The position numbers and the translations under genes are program-made. The notes below the pieces were generated by a model. It searched no databases and had not been told where the DNA came from. It was given only the letters and a program-made list of their open reading frames with translations. Of a stretch of 64,000 bases of DNA, positions 44,169 through 53,889 are shown piece after piece. The stretch's first letter is position 1, and the number at the start of each line of letters is the position of its first letter. Source of the stretch: Bacillota bacterium (lineage in GTDB: Bacteria > Bacillota > UBA4882 > UBA8346); the NCBI GenBank assembly GCA_023415835.1, contig JAEZJK010000002.1, forward strand, positions 62,001 to 126,000, read 5' to 3'.

Positions 44169-45734
44169 TTGAATCACCTTGAACATGACAACCTCTTACA
44201 AGCTTTAATTGATACCATTCCTCTAGTTGCCCTTATTGTTAATCCCCAAGGCGGCCTTTACTTAATTAATCAAACTGCCCGCAATTTCGTTACCGTTTCC
44301 GATGCATCCTATGATAATCACAATAAATTTGGCGGCGAGGTATTTGGTTGCATTCATGCCCAAGACGATCCTAACGGTTGCACCTTCGGCCCATTTTGTA
44401 ATGATTGTGAACCATTTATTATAACATTGGCGGCATTAAAGGGGAAAACAGCCACCAAAGCAAAATGCAAATATCTCAGTAAGAACCCTGATGGAAACAG
44501 GACGCTTTCATTTTTAATCAGCGCTAGCCCAATTCAATATTTTGGTGAAACATTTGCGATAGTTGTCGTGGAAGATGTCAGCGAAAACGAAATTCTGGAA
44601 GCGGAATTACTCAAAAAAGAAAAACTGGAGGCTCTTGGAACCCTTTCCGGCGGTATTGCCCACGATTTCAACAACAGCCTGATGGCGATCCTGGCTAATA
44701 TCCAGTTAGCCCTTATTAAGTTGGATAAAGGTGTTAATATCAAAAAATATCTGTTAGATTCGGTTGAGATGATTTATAACGCCAGTAACCTTACCAAACA
44801 GCTCCTTACGTTCTCTAAGGGAGGTATGCCGGTAAAGACATTTACTTCTGTGACCGACATCATTAAGGATAACGTTCTATTTGTACTCCAAGGGTCAAAG
44901 ATCAAATGCCGCTTCATAATCTCCCCCAACCTTTGGTCCGTTGAAATCGATCCCGGGCAGATTAGCCAAGTAATCAATAATTTGGTGATCAATGCCAAAC
45001 AGGCTATGCCTGAAGGAGGATTTATTAATGTTATTGCTAAGAATACCTCTATAAATTCGGCCAATAAATACAAACCAGGCCCATACGTGATGATTGCCAT
45101 TCAAGACTATGGTATTGGAATTCCCAAAGAAAACTTGGCTAAAATCTTCGACCCTTTTTATACCACCAAAAAGGACGGTACCGGCCTAGGTTTAGCCACC
45201 TCATATTCAATCATTAAAAAACATGACGGCTATCTCGAAGCCGATTCCAACGAAGGGATGGGTTCTATTTTTACCATCTATTTACCGGCTACCACTGTTA
45301 CCTATAATTCCGATAAATACTCCATAGAACCGGCGTTAGCTTACGATGGGCTGAAGATCCTCTTGCTGGATGATGAAGCGATGATCCGTAATAATGTCGG
45401 GGAGATGTTAAGTTTTTCCGGTTACCGCATCACCTCGGTAAAAGATGGGCACGAGGCCATCAAAGCTTACCGGCTCGCCAAAGAAAATGGGGCTCCTTTT
45501 GATATTGTAATTATGGAATTTACTATTCCCGGCAGTATGGGCGGGGAGGAAGCCATTAAATACCTTAAGGCCATTGATCAAGGTGTTAAAGCCATCGTCT
45601 CCAGCGGTTACCATAATGACCCGGTATTAACCAATTACCATCAGTACGGATTTCGAGGGGCTATGGTTAAACCCTATAAACTTGATGAATTAAATGAAAT
45701 GATTTATAAAATTATTAACGCGACTTCTTATTAA
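44169..45734 (+). CDS. Soluble PAS-hybrid histidine kinase with a Glu in the receiver phospho-site
   Basis: A 521-residue protein without membrane segments, starting at TTG 44169 (GAAGGTGA 7 bases upstream). An N-terminal PAS-like domain carries four Cys (Cys61, Cys71, Cys77, Cys80, in FGCIHAQD and GCTFGPFCNDC), perhaps a metal or heme/redox sensor. Then come the His-box LSGGIAHDFNNS (His165), an ATPase domain (VINNLVINAKQAMPEGG; IAIQDYGIGIPKENL; GTGLGLATSYSI) and a receiver (345-521) whose acceptor is Glu450 (IVIMEFTIPGSMGG) instead of Asp. The kinase looks active but the attached receiver cannot be phosphorylated normally. It lies 15 bases before recQ. Confidence 0.9.
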   Translation: MNHLEHDNLLQALIDTIPLVALIVNPQGGLYLINQTARNFVTVSDASYDNHNKFGGEVFGCIHAQDDPNGCTFGPFCNDCEPFIITLAALKGKTATKAKCKYLSKNPDGNRTLSFLISASPIQYFGETFAIVVVEDVSENEILEAELLKKEKLEALGTLSGGIAHDFNNSLMAILANIQLALIKLDKGVNIKKYLLDSVEMIYNASNLTKQLLTFSKGGMPVKTFTSVTDIIKDNVLFVLQGSKIKCRFIISPNLWSVEIDPGQISQVINNLVINAKQAMPEGGFINVIAKNTSINSANKYKPGPYVMIAIQDYGIGIPKENLAKIFDPFYTTKKDGTGLGLATSYSIIKKHDGYLEADSNEGMGSIFTIYLPATTVTYNSDKYSIEPALAYDGLKILLLDDEAMIRNNVGEMLSFSGYRITSVKDGHEAIKAYRLAKENGAPFDIVIMEFTIPGSMGGEEAIKYLKAIDQGVKAIVSSGYHNDPVLTNYHQYGFRGAMVKPYKLDELNEMIYKIINATSY

Positions 45735-45749
45735 AACCCGGAGGTTAAC

Positions 45750-47525
45750 TTGTTCCAACAAGCCGAAGAGATCCTTAAAAAATATTACGGTTATCCCAGT
45801 TTTCGCCCGGGGCAGTCCCAGATCATCGCCCACCTCCTTCAGGGCGGCGATATATTCGCGATCATGCCGACCGGAGCCGGCAAATCGCTTTGTTTCCAGA
45901 TTCCAGCCTTACTCTTCCCGGGAATTACCATCGTAATCTCACCTTTAATTTCTTTAATGAAAGACCAGATCGACGCTTTAAACAGTCTGGGAATCTCCGC
46001 CACTTTTATCAATAGTTCGCTTACTACACGTGAGGCTGTGGATCGTATTCAAAAAGCTAAATCTGGCGCTTACAAGCTCCTCTACATTGCGCCTGAACGT
46101 TTAGAAGTGGATTCATTTATCAGTTTGGTAAAATCCCTGGAGATCAGTTTAATCGCCATCGATGAAGCCCATTGTGTCTCCCAATGGGGACATGACTTCC
46201 GCCCCAGCTATCGCCGGATCGGTCCTTTCATTCAAAGCCTATCCAAACGCCCGGTAGTAGCCGCCTTTACCGCCACCGCTACTCCGGAGGTTAAAGAAGA
46301 CATTATTAAGCTATTGTCGCTGAAAGAACCTTGCTTGGTAATCACCGGGTTCAACCGGGAGAACCTCTCCTTTTCAGTGGTACGGGGCGAAAACAAGCGG
46401 GACTTTGTCCTGAAATATTTGGCAGGCAACCCCGGACATTCGGGGATTATCTATGCAGCGACCCGGAAGGAAGTTGACCAACTTTATACCTTATTAAGTA
46501 AGCAATATCCCGCAATCGGGAAATATCACGCCGGAATGAACGATAAGGAACGGAGCCGGAATCAGGAGGCTTTTCTCTATGATGACTTCAAAATCATGGT
46601 AGCCACCAACGCTTTTGGGATGGGGATCGATAAATCCAACGTCCGATTCGTGATCCACTACAACCTTCCCAAAAACATGGAAGCCTACTACCAGGAAGCC
46701 GGGCGGGCCGGGCGGGACGGTGAACCGAGCGAATGCATCCTACTCTTCTCCCCCCAGGATATCTTGATCCAAAAATACTTAATCGAAGAGACCGTGCTCT
46801 CCCCGGCCCGTAAACAAAATGAATACCGGAAACTCCAGTCCATGGTCGATTACGTTCATTGCTCCCGTTGCCTTCGGGGCTTTATTCTTGAGTATTTCGG
46901 GGAAGGGAATGTCGCCGCCGTCTGCGGTAACTGCGGCAATTGTAACGATGAGACCGAAATGGCCGATATCACTGTTTCCGCACAGAAGGTCTTCTCCTGT
47001 ATTGCCAGGTTACGGGAACGGTTTGGAATTGTAATGGTGGCTGAGGTACTGAAAGGTTCCGCCGTTAAAAAGCTGCTCCAACTGAAATTGAATGATTTAC
47101 CAACCTATGGCGCAATGCGCGATACCTCCCTATCTGAAATTAAAGATCTGATCAACCGGCTGATCGCGGAAGACTATCTTTATCTGACTCAGGGAAAGTA
47201 TCCGATTGTCAAGCTAAAACCCAAGGCCATCGCTGTCTTAAGAAGCGAAGCCCAAGTCAATCAGAGAATCGTGAAGCGTCAAACCAAATTGGAAGAAGAC
47301 ACGGCGCTTTTCGAGACCCTCCGCCGCCTGCGCCGGGAAATTGCCGCCCGGGAAGGCGTCCCGCCCTATATCGTTTTTGCCGATAGTACCCTCCGGGAGA
47401 TGGCGAAATCCAATCCTACCACGCCTAAGGAATTGCTGGCAATTAAGGGTGTCGGGGAGTCTAAGCTGGAAAAGTACGGGGCTTTGTTTATGAATGCTAT
47501 CAGGAAGCACCTTGACGATGTATAA
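45750..47525 (+). CDS. recQ: ATP-dependent DNA helicase RecQ
   Basis: A 591-residue RecQ. The helicase core has MPTGAGKSLCFQIPA (Walker A), IAIDEAHCVSQWGHDFRP (DEAH plus the aromatic-rich loop) and YYQEAGRAGRDGEPSEC (motif VI). A zinc-binding RQC region with CSRCLRGFILEYFGE and CGNCGNC follows, and an HRDC domain ends the protein (TPKELLAIKGVGESKLEKYG). It unwinds recombination intermediates and supports fork repair. The start is TTG 45750 with GGAGG 6 bases upstream, and it probably shares a transcript with the hybrid kinase gene. Confidence 0.95.
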   Translation: MFQQAEEILKKYYGYPSFRPGQSQIIAHLLQGGDIFAIMPTGAGKSLCFQIPALLFPGITIVISPLISLMKDQIDALNSLGISATFINSSLTTREAVDRIQKAKSGAYKLLYIAPERLEVDSFISLVKSLEISLIAIDEAHCVSQWGHDFRPSYRRIGPFIQSLSKRPVVAAFTATATPEVKEDIIKLLSLKEPCLVITGFNRENLSFSVVRGENKRDFVLKYLAGNPGHSGIIYAATRKEVDQLYTLLSKQYPAIGKYHAGMNDKERSRNQEAFLYDDFKIMVATNAFGMGIDKSNVRFVIHYNLPKNMEAYYQEAGRAGRDGEPSECILLFSPQDILIQKYLIEETVLSPARKQNEYRKLQSMVDYVHCSRCLRGFILEYFGEGNVAAVCGNCGNCNDETEMADITVSAQKVFSCIARLRERFGIVMVAEVLKGSAVKKLLQLKLNDLPTYGAMRDTSLSEIKDLINRLIAEDYLYLTQGKYPIVKLKPKAIAVLRSEAQVNQRIVKRQTKLEEDTALFETLRRLRREIAAREGVPPYIVFADSTLREMAKSNPTTPKELLAIKGVGESKLEKYGALFMNAIRKHLDDV

Positions 47526-47531
47526 CTTAGT

Positions 47532-48899
47532 CTAAAACTCTTTACGCTCGGATGTAGAGGGTATCCGCATCTCTTCCCGATATTTGGCTACAGTCCGGCG
47601 GGAAATCTGCACACCTTGGACATTTAGTAAATTACAAATTTTTTGGTCGCTCAGCGGCTTTTTAGGGTCTTCTTTTTTAATAATTTTTTTGATTCGGAGT
47701 TTAATGTTCTCCGGGGTATTGTCAATTAAGGCGCCGCTACCTACTGCAACGGCAAAGAAGTACTTCAGTTCATAAGTCCCCCAGAGGCATTGCAGGTATT
47801 TCCCGTTGACTGCGCGGCTAACCGTAGATTCATGAATCTTAAGCCGGGAGGCAAGATCGCTCAAGGTCATCGGGATCAGGTGTCCGGGTCCTTCAACGAA
47901 GAACCCTTTTTGATAATCAACGATGGCTTGGCTTACCGCTTGAAGTGTTTTATTGCGTTGCATCAGGTGTTTGGTTAGTAGGAGCGCATGTTCCAATTTA
48001 TTTTCAATATATTGACGTACCTGATCGTCCTTGGCGTAGATCAGGTTTTTATAGGTAGGGTTAATCCGGATTGCCGGATATAACGAGTCGTTAAGTATAA
48101 CTTCCAGGGTATCGCCGGTTTTAATCACAGTAAGATCGGCAGTTAGATAAGGAATAGGTTCCCGGGCGCTGTATTTTAACCCTGGGCTTGGGTTAAGGGC
48201 ACGGATGACAGCTAGGGTTTTTTTAACTTGATCGATAGAGATGCCGAGTTGATCGGCAATAACGTCTAACCTATTACGGGACAGTTCATCCAGGTAATCC
48301 ATAATTACCTGTTCTACCTCCGGTTGAGTCAGCCCCTTCTGTTTGACCTGAATAAGTAGGCATTCTTTTAAATCGCGGGCGCCTACGCCCCAGGGTTCCA
48401 TATTTTGGACTACAGTTAACGCTTTGGTTAGCCACTGCGGTTTAAGCCCTACCCTTTTAGCTAAATCGTAGAGCGAGGCCTCCAGATAGCCTCGGTTATC
48501 CAGCGATTGGATGATGTAGCGGGCGGCTTTGTCAATCAAGGGGTTTAATTTAATAGCGCTTAACTGCAGTAGCAGGACTGCTTGGAGTGATTCGTCATCG
48601 TAGGAGGCTGCCTGAAGCGGGTACGGTTCGCTGTCGGGATCGGCCGATGAAGCGTTTGGGTTGGACATATCGTTATCGGATAACCATTCGAGCTTTTTTG
48701 CCAAAGTTTCATGGCGATCCGGTTCTTTGTTATTCCATTCCAGTTCGATGAGGGGGTTTTCAAGGGTTTGGGTTTCGAGATAGCCGGATAGTTCCTGGCT
48801 GTTCATTTGTAAAATCGAGAGGGCTTGCCAGACTTGCGGAGCAATGGTTTGTTTTTGGCTTAATTTGATTTGAGAGCCGATCTTAGCAGTTAAGGCCAT
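47532..48899 (-). CDS. rpoN: RNA polymerase sigma-54 factor RpoN
   Basis: The start is ATG 48899, with GAGGA 8 bases upstream; an upstream in-frame codon adds residues not found in the family. The 455-residue product has the Gln/Leu-rich region I (KLSQKQTIAPQVWQALSILQ), the core-binding domain in the middle, an HTH (DLASRLKIHESTVSRAVNGK) and the RpoN box (ISRRTVAKYREEM) near the end. It directs RNA polymerase to -24/-12 promoters with an ATP-dependent activator. No such activator gene is in this window. It is convergent with recQ, 6 bases away. Confidence 0.95.
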   Translation of the reverse strand: MALTAKIGSQIKLSQKQTIAPQVWQALSILQMNSQELSGYLETQTLENPLIELEWNNKEPDRHETLAKKLEWLSDNDMSNPNASSADPDSEPYPLQAASYDDESLQAVLLLQLSAIKLNPLIDKAARYIIQSLDNRGYLEASLYDLAKRVGLKPQWLTKALTVVQNMEPWGVGARDLKECLLIQVKQKGLTQPEVEQVIMDYLDELSRNRLDVIADQLGISIDQVKKTLAVIRALNPSPGLKYSAREPIPYLTADLTVIKTGDTLEVILNDSLYPAIRINPTYKNLIYAKDDQVRQYIENKLEHALLLTKHLMQRNKTLQAVSQAIVDYQKGFFVEGPGHLIPMTLSDLASRLKIHESTVSRAVNGKYLQCLWGTYELKYFFAVAVGSGALIDNTPENIKLRIKKIIKKEDPKKPLSDQKICNLLNVQGVQISRRTVAKYREEMRIPSTSERKEF

Positions 48900-49257
48900 T
48901 TGTAAATTCCTCGTCTCCAACCTTTTTACGATGATATATTTATTTTAAATGACTCTAAAAATGTTTGCAATTAGTATAATATCCCTTCCCGGATGTTTAA
49001 AAGCGGCATAAATTTAAGGCTCCTCTATCACCAAGGGGTCACCGCGGACATGAGCATCAATCGGGTGGCCGTCCCTTTAAACAAGCCCGTCTGCGCTAAG
49101 AAGAAATATTAAAACTCACCACGGATATGATTATGCGCCTATTAAAGCTGGAGCGCGGGTGAGTTAACTGTCCATGCTAAATATATAATCGGAATCAAGA
49201 ATTGGGCTAGGACCTTTTCCATAAAACCCTCTAGCTTAAAAAACCGAGGGTCTCCTA
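48900..49257. other. Intergenic region without a recognised gene
   Basis: A stretch at 49021-49165 could be an old gene fragment, but all frames are broken and no motif is recognised. A 7-base pair ACTCACC/GGTGAGT (49114-49120, 49158-49164) is too short to assign to the palindromic family near the cas genes. Confidence 0.35.
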
Positions 49258-50025
49258 TTATCCGGTTGTATCCGAAAACCGTTGCAGGAAGGTCTTGGTC
49301 CGTTCGTTGGAAGGATTGATAAAGATATCTTCCGGCGTGCCGGATTCGATGATCTGGCCGTTATCCATAAAGATGACCCGGTCGGAGACATCGCGGGCAA
49401 AAGCCATTTCATGGGTGACTACCATCATTGTCATATGTTCGGCGGCAAGTGCCCGAATGACTTTTAAAACCTCTCCGGTCAGTTCGGGATCTAAGGCGGA
49501 GGTGGGTTCATCAAAGAAGAGCACATCAGGTCTCATGGCAAGAGCCCTAGCAATCGCCACACGCTGGCTTTGACCGCCGGAAAGCTGATGAGGATAAGCC
49601 TCGGCTTTATCAGTCAAACCGATCTTCTCCAATAATTCCAAGGCATTAGCTTTGGCCGTATCATAGGGTATTCCGGCCACATGCGCCGGGGCTTCGGTAA
49701 TATTTTGGAGCACTGAAAAATGAGGGAAAAGGTTAAAGTTCTGAAAAACCATCCCCAGCTTCAGCCGGATCTTCCGCAGCATCTCCTCCGGCGCATAACA
49801 GGGCTCTCCGTTGATGGTATCTACCATGGTATCCCCTTCGACTATAATTCTTCCCCGTTCGACTCTTTCTAAAAGGGTTAGGCAGCGCAATAAGGTGCTT
49901 TTCCCCGAACCGGAAGGTCCGATGATCGCAATAACCTCACCTTTGTTGATTTCCAGCGAGACGTTGGATAGAATAACTTCCCCGTCAAAACTTTTCCAGA
50001 GGTTTTCAACTTTTAAAATTTGCAT
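49258..50025 (-). CDS. Polar amino-acid ABC transporter ATP-binding protein (GlnQ type)
   Basis: The start is ATG 50025, with GGGAGTG 6 bases upstream. The 255-residue product has Walker [30 protein letters not shown], signature [16 protein letters not shown], Walker [15 protein letters not shown] and the H-switch in [12 protein letters not shown], all characteristic of the HisP/GlnQ group. It energises uptake with the permease (50298) and binding protein (51267) encoded upstream on the same strand. An unusual insert ([17 protein letters not shown]) in the arm follows the first strands. Confidence 0.92.
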   Translation of the reverse strand: MQILKVENLWKSFDGEVILSNVSLEINKGEVIAIIGPSGSGKSTLLRCLTLLERVERGRIIVEGDTMVDTINGEPCYAPEEMLRKIRLKLGMVFQNFNLFPHFSVLQNITEAPAHVAGIPYDTAKANALELLEKIGLTDKAEAYPHQLSGGQSQRVAIARALAMRPDVLFFDEPTSALDPELTGEVLKVIRALAAEHMTMMVVTHEMAFARDVSDRVIFMDNGQIIESGTPEDIFINPSNERTKTFLQRFSDTTG

Positions 50026-50297
50026 AACCGACACTCCCATTATATCTACTTCGGTAAATTCAGTATTATTAAACGTTTTAAAATTAATCGCGAACTATAT
50101 ATGCCGCAATTAGTTTTTTTAAATGCCAACGGTTTATTGCGACATATTTTCCTTGATTCATAAATTGAAATAAATACAATAATTTGCTCTTTTCCAGCCA
50201 TGATTTAAGGATGGAAAAGCATAATCAAAAATTTATTTCAATTTATATGTTTAACGCGTTTTTTTCAAAACGTAAGTTCAAATTTACCAAAGTAGAA

Positions 50298-50960
50298 TTA
50301 TTTGTAGTAGCTCAATTTTTTCTCGGTCAGATGGAATACCTTAGTCACCAACCAATTCATCATCAAATAGAAGAGGCCGGCGATAAAGATGGGGGTAGTC
50401 GAGAAGATCCGCGACGCTTCGTTCTTGGCGACCCTGAACAATTCGGAGATGCCAAGGACTTGAACCAGGGCGGTATCCTTAACCAAGGTAATCACCTCGT
50501 TACTGACCGGAGGGAGAATTCTCTTAATGACCTGAGGTAGGATAATCCGGATAAAAGTTTGGGATTTTGTGAACCCCAAAACCGCTGCCGCCTCATATTG
50601 CCCTTGAGGGATGGACTCAATGCCGCCTCGGTAGATCTCGGCGAAATACGCCGCATAATTCAACGAAAAGGCGATAATCGCCGCCACGAAACGGTCTAAA
50701 TTCAACCGGAACCCTTCCGGCAACATAAATGATGGGGCGAAATATACGAAGATAATCTGCAATAATAAGGGTGTCCCCCGCATCACCAAGATATAGAATT
50801 TAATCGGCCCCGAAACCCACGGTTTTTTAGACATCCTTCCCAGGGCAACCGCCAATCCTAGCGGGAGCGAAATAATGAGGGTATATAAGAAAAGTTCTAT
50901 TGAGGTCAGGGCGCCATTAAAAAGGAGATTTAACAGTTTGACCAGGCCCGTCCATTCCAT
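50298..50960 (-). CDS. Polar amino-acid ABC transporter permease (HisM/GlnP type)
   Basis: The start is ATG 50960, with AAGGAGTG 6 bases upstream; a longer frame runs into the MITE-like element and is not used. The 220-residue membrane protein begins MEWTGLVKLLNLLFNGALTS and has about five helices; the EAAYFAEIYRGGIESIPQGQ-like line (NYAAYFAEIYRGGIESIPQG) and EAAAVLGFTKSQTFIRIILP are the coupling EAA loop. It forms a dimer that opens inward for the amino acid. It is separated from the ATPase gene by about 270 bases, and from the binding-protein gene by the MITE. Confidence 0.92.
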   Translation of the reverse strand: MEWTGLVKLLNLLFNGALTSIELFLYTLIISLPLGLAVALGRMSKKPWVSGPIKFYILVMRGTPLLLQIIFVYFAPSFMLPEGFRLNLDRFVAAIIAFSLNYAAYFAEIYRGGIESIPQGQYEAAAVLGFTKSQTFIRIILPQVIKRILPPVSNEVITLVKDTALVQVLGISELFRVAKNEASRIFSTTPIFIAGLFYLMMNWLVTKVFHLTEKKLSYYK

Positions 50961-50993
50961 CGTTGGCACTCCTTGATTAAAAATGTGTTTTTT

Positions 50994-51194
50994 ATACCAA
51001 GTTGCATTCAAAGTGCAACTATAAGGTCGATTAAAATATAACTTTCGCTACAATTGTGCTACACCCTACGTGGATGCCACGAGGCCCGCACAAAAGCGGA
51101 AGTAATATTTTAACTCTACCATAGATTGTGTTCTCTCCGCAGCATTGCTGCGTTCCACACAAAAGTTGCACTATAATTGAATGTAACTTGGTAT
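50994..51194. mobile_element. MITE-like element with nested inverted repeats (about 200 bases)
   Basis: The outer arms begin and end with ATACCAAGTTGCAT (50994-51007) and ATGTAACTTGGTAT (51181-51194) and continue for about 27 bases with one mismatch and small gaps. An inner pair, TAAAATATAACTTTCGCT (51032-51049) and AGCGGAAGTAATATTTTA (51095-51112), matches the arms of the element at 26371-26462. It sits between the permease and binding-protein genes of an ABC operon and has no coding capacity. Confidence 0.8.
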
Positions 51195-51217
51195 TAAAGC
51201 GTTTTGACTAAAAGAAC

Positions 51218-51241
51218 AGGCCGGCGTTTAGGCGCCAGCCT
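51218..51241 (-). terminator. Terminator after the binding-protein gene
   Basis: On the minus strand AGGCTGGCG pairs with CGCCGGCCT (one G-T pair) across a 6-base loop, and GTTCTTTTAG follows. It should end most transcripts of the binding-protein gene, raising it over the permease. Confidence 0.75.
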
Positions 51242-51266
51242 GATTCGATATTTGAGAACTTCCGGT

Positions 51267-52073
51267 TTACTTGGCAGTAATGGTTGTAATGTCTTTAGCA
51301 AACCATTGGGTCGAAATCTCAGCCAATTTTCCGTCTTTGGCCATAGCATCCAAGGTTTCTTGGAACTTCTCCATCAGTTTTTGGTCTTTCTTCCGGAACC
51401 CGATACCATATTCTTCGCTGGCCAGTTCATCATCGATCACTTGGTATTGTTTGTTTTTGTTTTGGATGTAAAAACGGGCGACAATTTCGTCCATCAATAC
51501 TACGTCGATACCGCCTTTTTCCAGATCCATTAAGGCAGTCATATTATCGTCAAATTCAACCACTTCTTTAAGGCTCGCTTTAAAGTCGGCGGCGCTGTTC
51601 AATGCGTCCGCAGCGCTGGAACCGGCTTGGAGCCCGAGTTTCTTGCCTTTAAGATCCGCTTGGGTTTTGAAGGTAGCGCCGGCGGCGACGATCAAAACCT
51701 GACGGTTTTTCATGTAAGGTTCAGTGAAGAGCAGGTTGTTCTTTCGTTCTTCGGTGATGGTAAACCCGTTCCAGATACAGTCAATTTTACCCGAATTCAG
51801 CTCTTGTTCTTTGGCGTCCCAGTTGATCGGTTGCAGTTTAAGTTCAATATCCAACCGGGAACAAACTTCTTTGGCGATGTCAACATCAAAGCCGACAATC
51901 GTCCCGTTTTCATCCCGGAAACCCATCGGCGGGAAACTGTCATCCAACCCGAGGACAAATTCCCCTCTTTTCTCGACTTTTTCCCAGGAATTGTCTTTAT
52001 CCGATTCGCCGCATCCGGCAATTAAGAAAGCGGCCATACCTAGGAGTATAAAGGTTAGTAAGTTTTTTTTCAC
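51267..52073 (-). CDS. Polar amino-acid ABC transporter substrate-binding lipoprotein
   Basis: A 268-residue family-3 binding protein. The signal and lipobox are FILLGMAAFLIAGC, so it is lipid-anchored. FVLGLDDSFPPMGFRDENG, GFDVDIAKEVCSRLDI and CIWNGFTITEERKNNLLFTE are the ligand-pocket motifs of glutamine/cystine/arginine binding proteins. It delivers the amino acid to the permease encoded downstream. The specificity (perhaps cystine or glutamine) cannot be fixed from these motifs. A terminator and the MITE lie between it and the permease gene. Confidence 0.92.
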   Translation of the reverse strand: MKKNLLTFILLGMAAFLIAGCGESDKDNSWEKVEKRGEFVLGLDDSFPPMGFRDENGTIVGFDVDIAKEVCSRLDIELKLQPINWDAKEQELNSGKIDCIWNGFTITEERKNNLLFTEPYMKNRQVLIVAAGATFKTQADLKGKKLGLQAGSSAADALNSAADFKASLKEVVEFDDNMTALMDLEKGGIDVVLMDEIVARFYIQNKNKQYQVIDDELASEEYGIGFRKKDQKLMEKFQETLDAMAKDGKLAEISTQWFAKDITTITAK

Positions 52074-52143
52074 GTTAGTTATTCCCCCTTCATTTTTTGT
52101 TACATTGTCATTTTACTTTAAATTATCGGTTTAGTAAAGAAGG

Positions 52144-53802
52144 TCATTTTGCATCGTTTTGTCTTATTTCCACCCGCCGGATTTTACCGCTGATGGTTTT
52201 GGGCAGCTCGGCGACGAATTCAATGATTCGCGGATATTTGTAAGGCGCAGTGGCGTGTTTTACATGGTTTTGCAATTCATTAATCAATTCTTGGCTGGAT
52301 CCCCAACCTTTGGCCAGTACAATGGTGGCTTTGACCACTTGGCCGCGAACCGGGTCGGGAGCGGCGGTGACTGCGCATTCCAATACGGAGGGGTGTTCCA
52401 TTAAGGCGCTTTCAACCTCGAATGGTCCAATCCGGTAGCCGGAACATTTGATCACATCGTCGGAACGCCCGACAAACCATAAATAACCGTCCTCATCCCT
52501 CCAGGCGACGTCGCCCGTGTTATAAACGCCGTTACGCCAAACTTTACTGGTGGCGGCCTCATCCCGGTAATATCCCCGGAAAAGGCCGGGCGGGAGTGAA
52601 TGATCCAAGTTTTTGATAACAATGTTGCCTTCCACCCCAGCCGGACAGGAACGGCCTTCTTCATCAACAATGTCAATATCGTATAAGGGAGATGGTTTAC
52701 CCATCGAACCCGGTTTGGGTGTAAGCCACTCAAAGTTGGCGCAAAGGACGGTCGTTTCAGTTTGGCCGAACCCTTCGATGATGTCCAACCCGGTAGCTGC
52801 CTTGAATTGGTTAAAGACCTCCGGATTTAACGGTTCCCCGGCGGTACAGGCCATCTTGATGCTTGACAGGTCATATTTTGAAAGATCTTCCTTAATTAAA
52901 AATCGGTAAATGGTCGGAGGGGCGCAAAAGGAGGTAAGCCGATACTTTTCAATCATTTTTAATAAATGGTCGGGCAGGAACTTGTCCATATCATAGACAA
53001 AAATAGAGACGCCGCAGATCCATTGGCCGTAAATCTTCCCCCAGCCGGTTTTGGCCCAACCGGATTCGGCGACGGTGAGGTGCAAGCCTTCGTCGGAAAG
53101 CCTCTGCCAATAATGGGCGGTGACAATGTGGCCCAAGGGATGTTTGAAATCGTGAAGCACAATCTTGGGCATGCCGGTAGTACCTGAGGTAAAGTACATC
53201 AGCATCGGTTCGTCACCGCCGGGGTTGGCGTCGCCGGTCGGCCGCCGCCAATTTTCATCGGTCCGGTTCAATTCGGCGTTAAAATCAATCCATCCTTCCC
53301 GGGGTTCATCAACCAGCGCTTTATAAAGTACACTAGGGGATTCGGGTAGGGCCGCCTCTATATTTTCAACCACTTCCGGATCGGAGACGGAGACTATCAT
53401 TTTGACAGTAGCAGCATTATTACGATAGACAATATCTTTCTTGGTCAACTGAACGGTTGCCGGAATTGAGATGGCGCCGATTTTTTCAAGGGCGAGGGTA
53501 CAGATCCAATAATGCCAACGGCGTTTCAACAGCAACATCACTGCATCACCCTTTAAGATGCCGTAGGCTTTAAACAGATTCGCCGCTTGATCGCTGAGCC
53601 GTTTTAATTCTTTGAAAGTAAAAATCTTTTCTTGTCCATGGTCATTACACCATACCAGCCCTAGCTTTTCGGGTTTCTCCAAAGCCCAGGCATCAACCAC
53701 ATCATAGGCAAAATTAAACTTATCAGGGATCGTTACTTGATAATTAGCCTTAAAGTCTTCATAGGAATCAAATTGTTGGCGGGGGAGAAACTTTTCTAAC
53801 AT
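52144..53802 (-). CDS. AMP-forming acyl-CoA synthetase (medium-chain/acetyl-CoA synthetase-like)
   Basis: The start is ATG 53802, with AAGGAGC about 10 bases upstream. The 552-residue product has the P-loop YFTSGTTGMPKIVLHDF, the A5 motif GFGQTETTVLCANFE, the A7-A8 region YNTGDVAWRDEDGYLWFVGR and DDVIKCSGYRIGPFEVESA, and PKTISGKIRR with the catalytic Lys. It activates a short or medium-chain fatty acid (or aryl acid) to its CoA thioester. The neighbouring XRE-cupin gene (53890), transcribed in the same direction, probably controls it, a pairing seen with this enzyme group in Clostridia. Confidence 0.9.
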   Translation of the reverse strand: MLEKFLPRQQFDSYEDFKANYQVTIPDKFNFAYDVVDAWALEKPEKLGLVWCNDHGQEKIFTFKELKRLSDQAANLFKAYGILKGDAVMLLLKRRWHYWICTLALEKIGAISIPATVQLTKKDIVYRNNAATVKMIVSVSDPEVVENIEAALPESPSVLYKALVDEPREGWIDFNAELNRTDENWRRPTGDANPGGDEPMLMYFTSGTTGMPKIVLHDFKHPLGHIVTAHYWQRLSDEGLHLTVAESGWAKTGWGKIYGQWICGVSIFVYDMDKFLPDHLLKMIEKYRLTSFCAPPTIYRFLIKEDLSKYDLSSIKMACTAGEPLNPEVFNQFKAATGLDIIEGFGQTETTVLCANFEWLTPKPGSMGKPSPLYDIDIVDEEGRSCPAGVEGNIVIKNLDHSLPPGLFRGYYRDEAATSKVWRNGVYNTGDVAWRDEDGYLWFVGRSDDVIKCSGYRIGPFEVESALMEHPSVLECAVTAAPDPVRGQVVKATIVLAKGWGSSQELINELQNHVKHATAPYKYPRIIEFVAELPKTISGKIRRVEIRQNDAK

Positions 53803-53889
53803 CAATGAAAGCTCCTTTACAATTCAATATATATATTGCAATAAGCGCTTTGGGCGCACACAGGTAATTACGGCATCATATAGCTCGAA

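Noticed and set aside
49114..49164. ACTCACC...GGTGAGT as another member of the cas-locus palindrome family
   Set aside because: Only 7 bases pair and the CCCCTCTCTAT inner stem is missing; likely chance.
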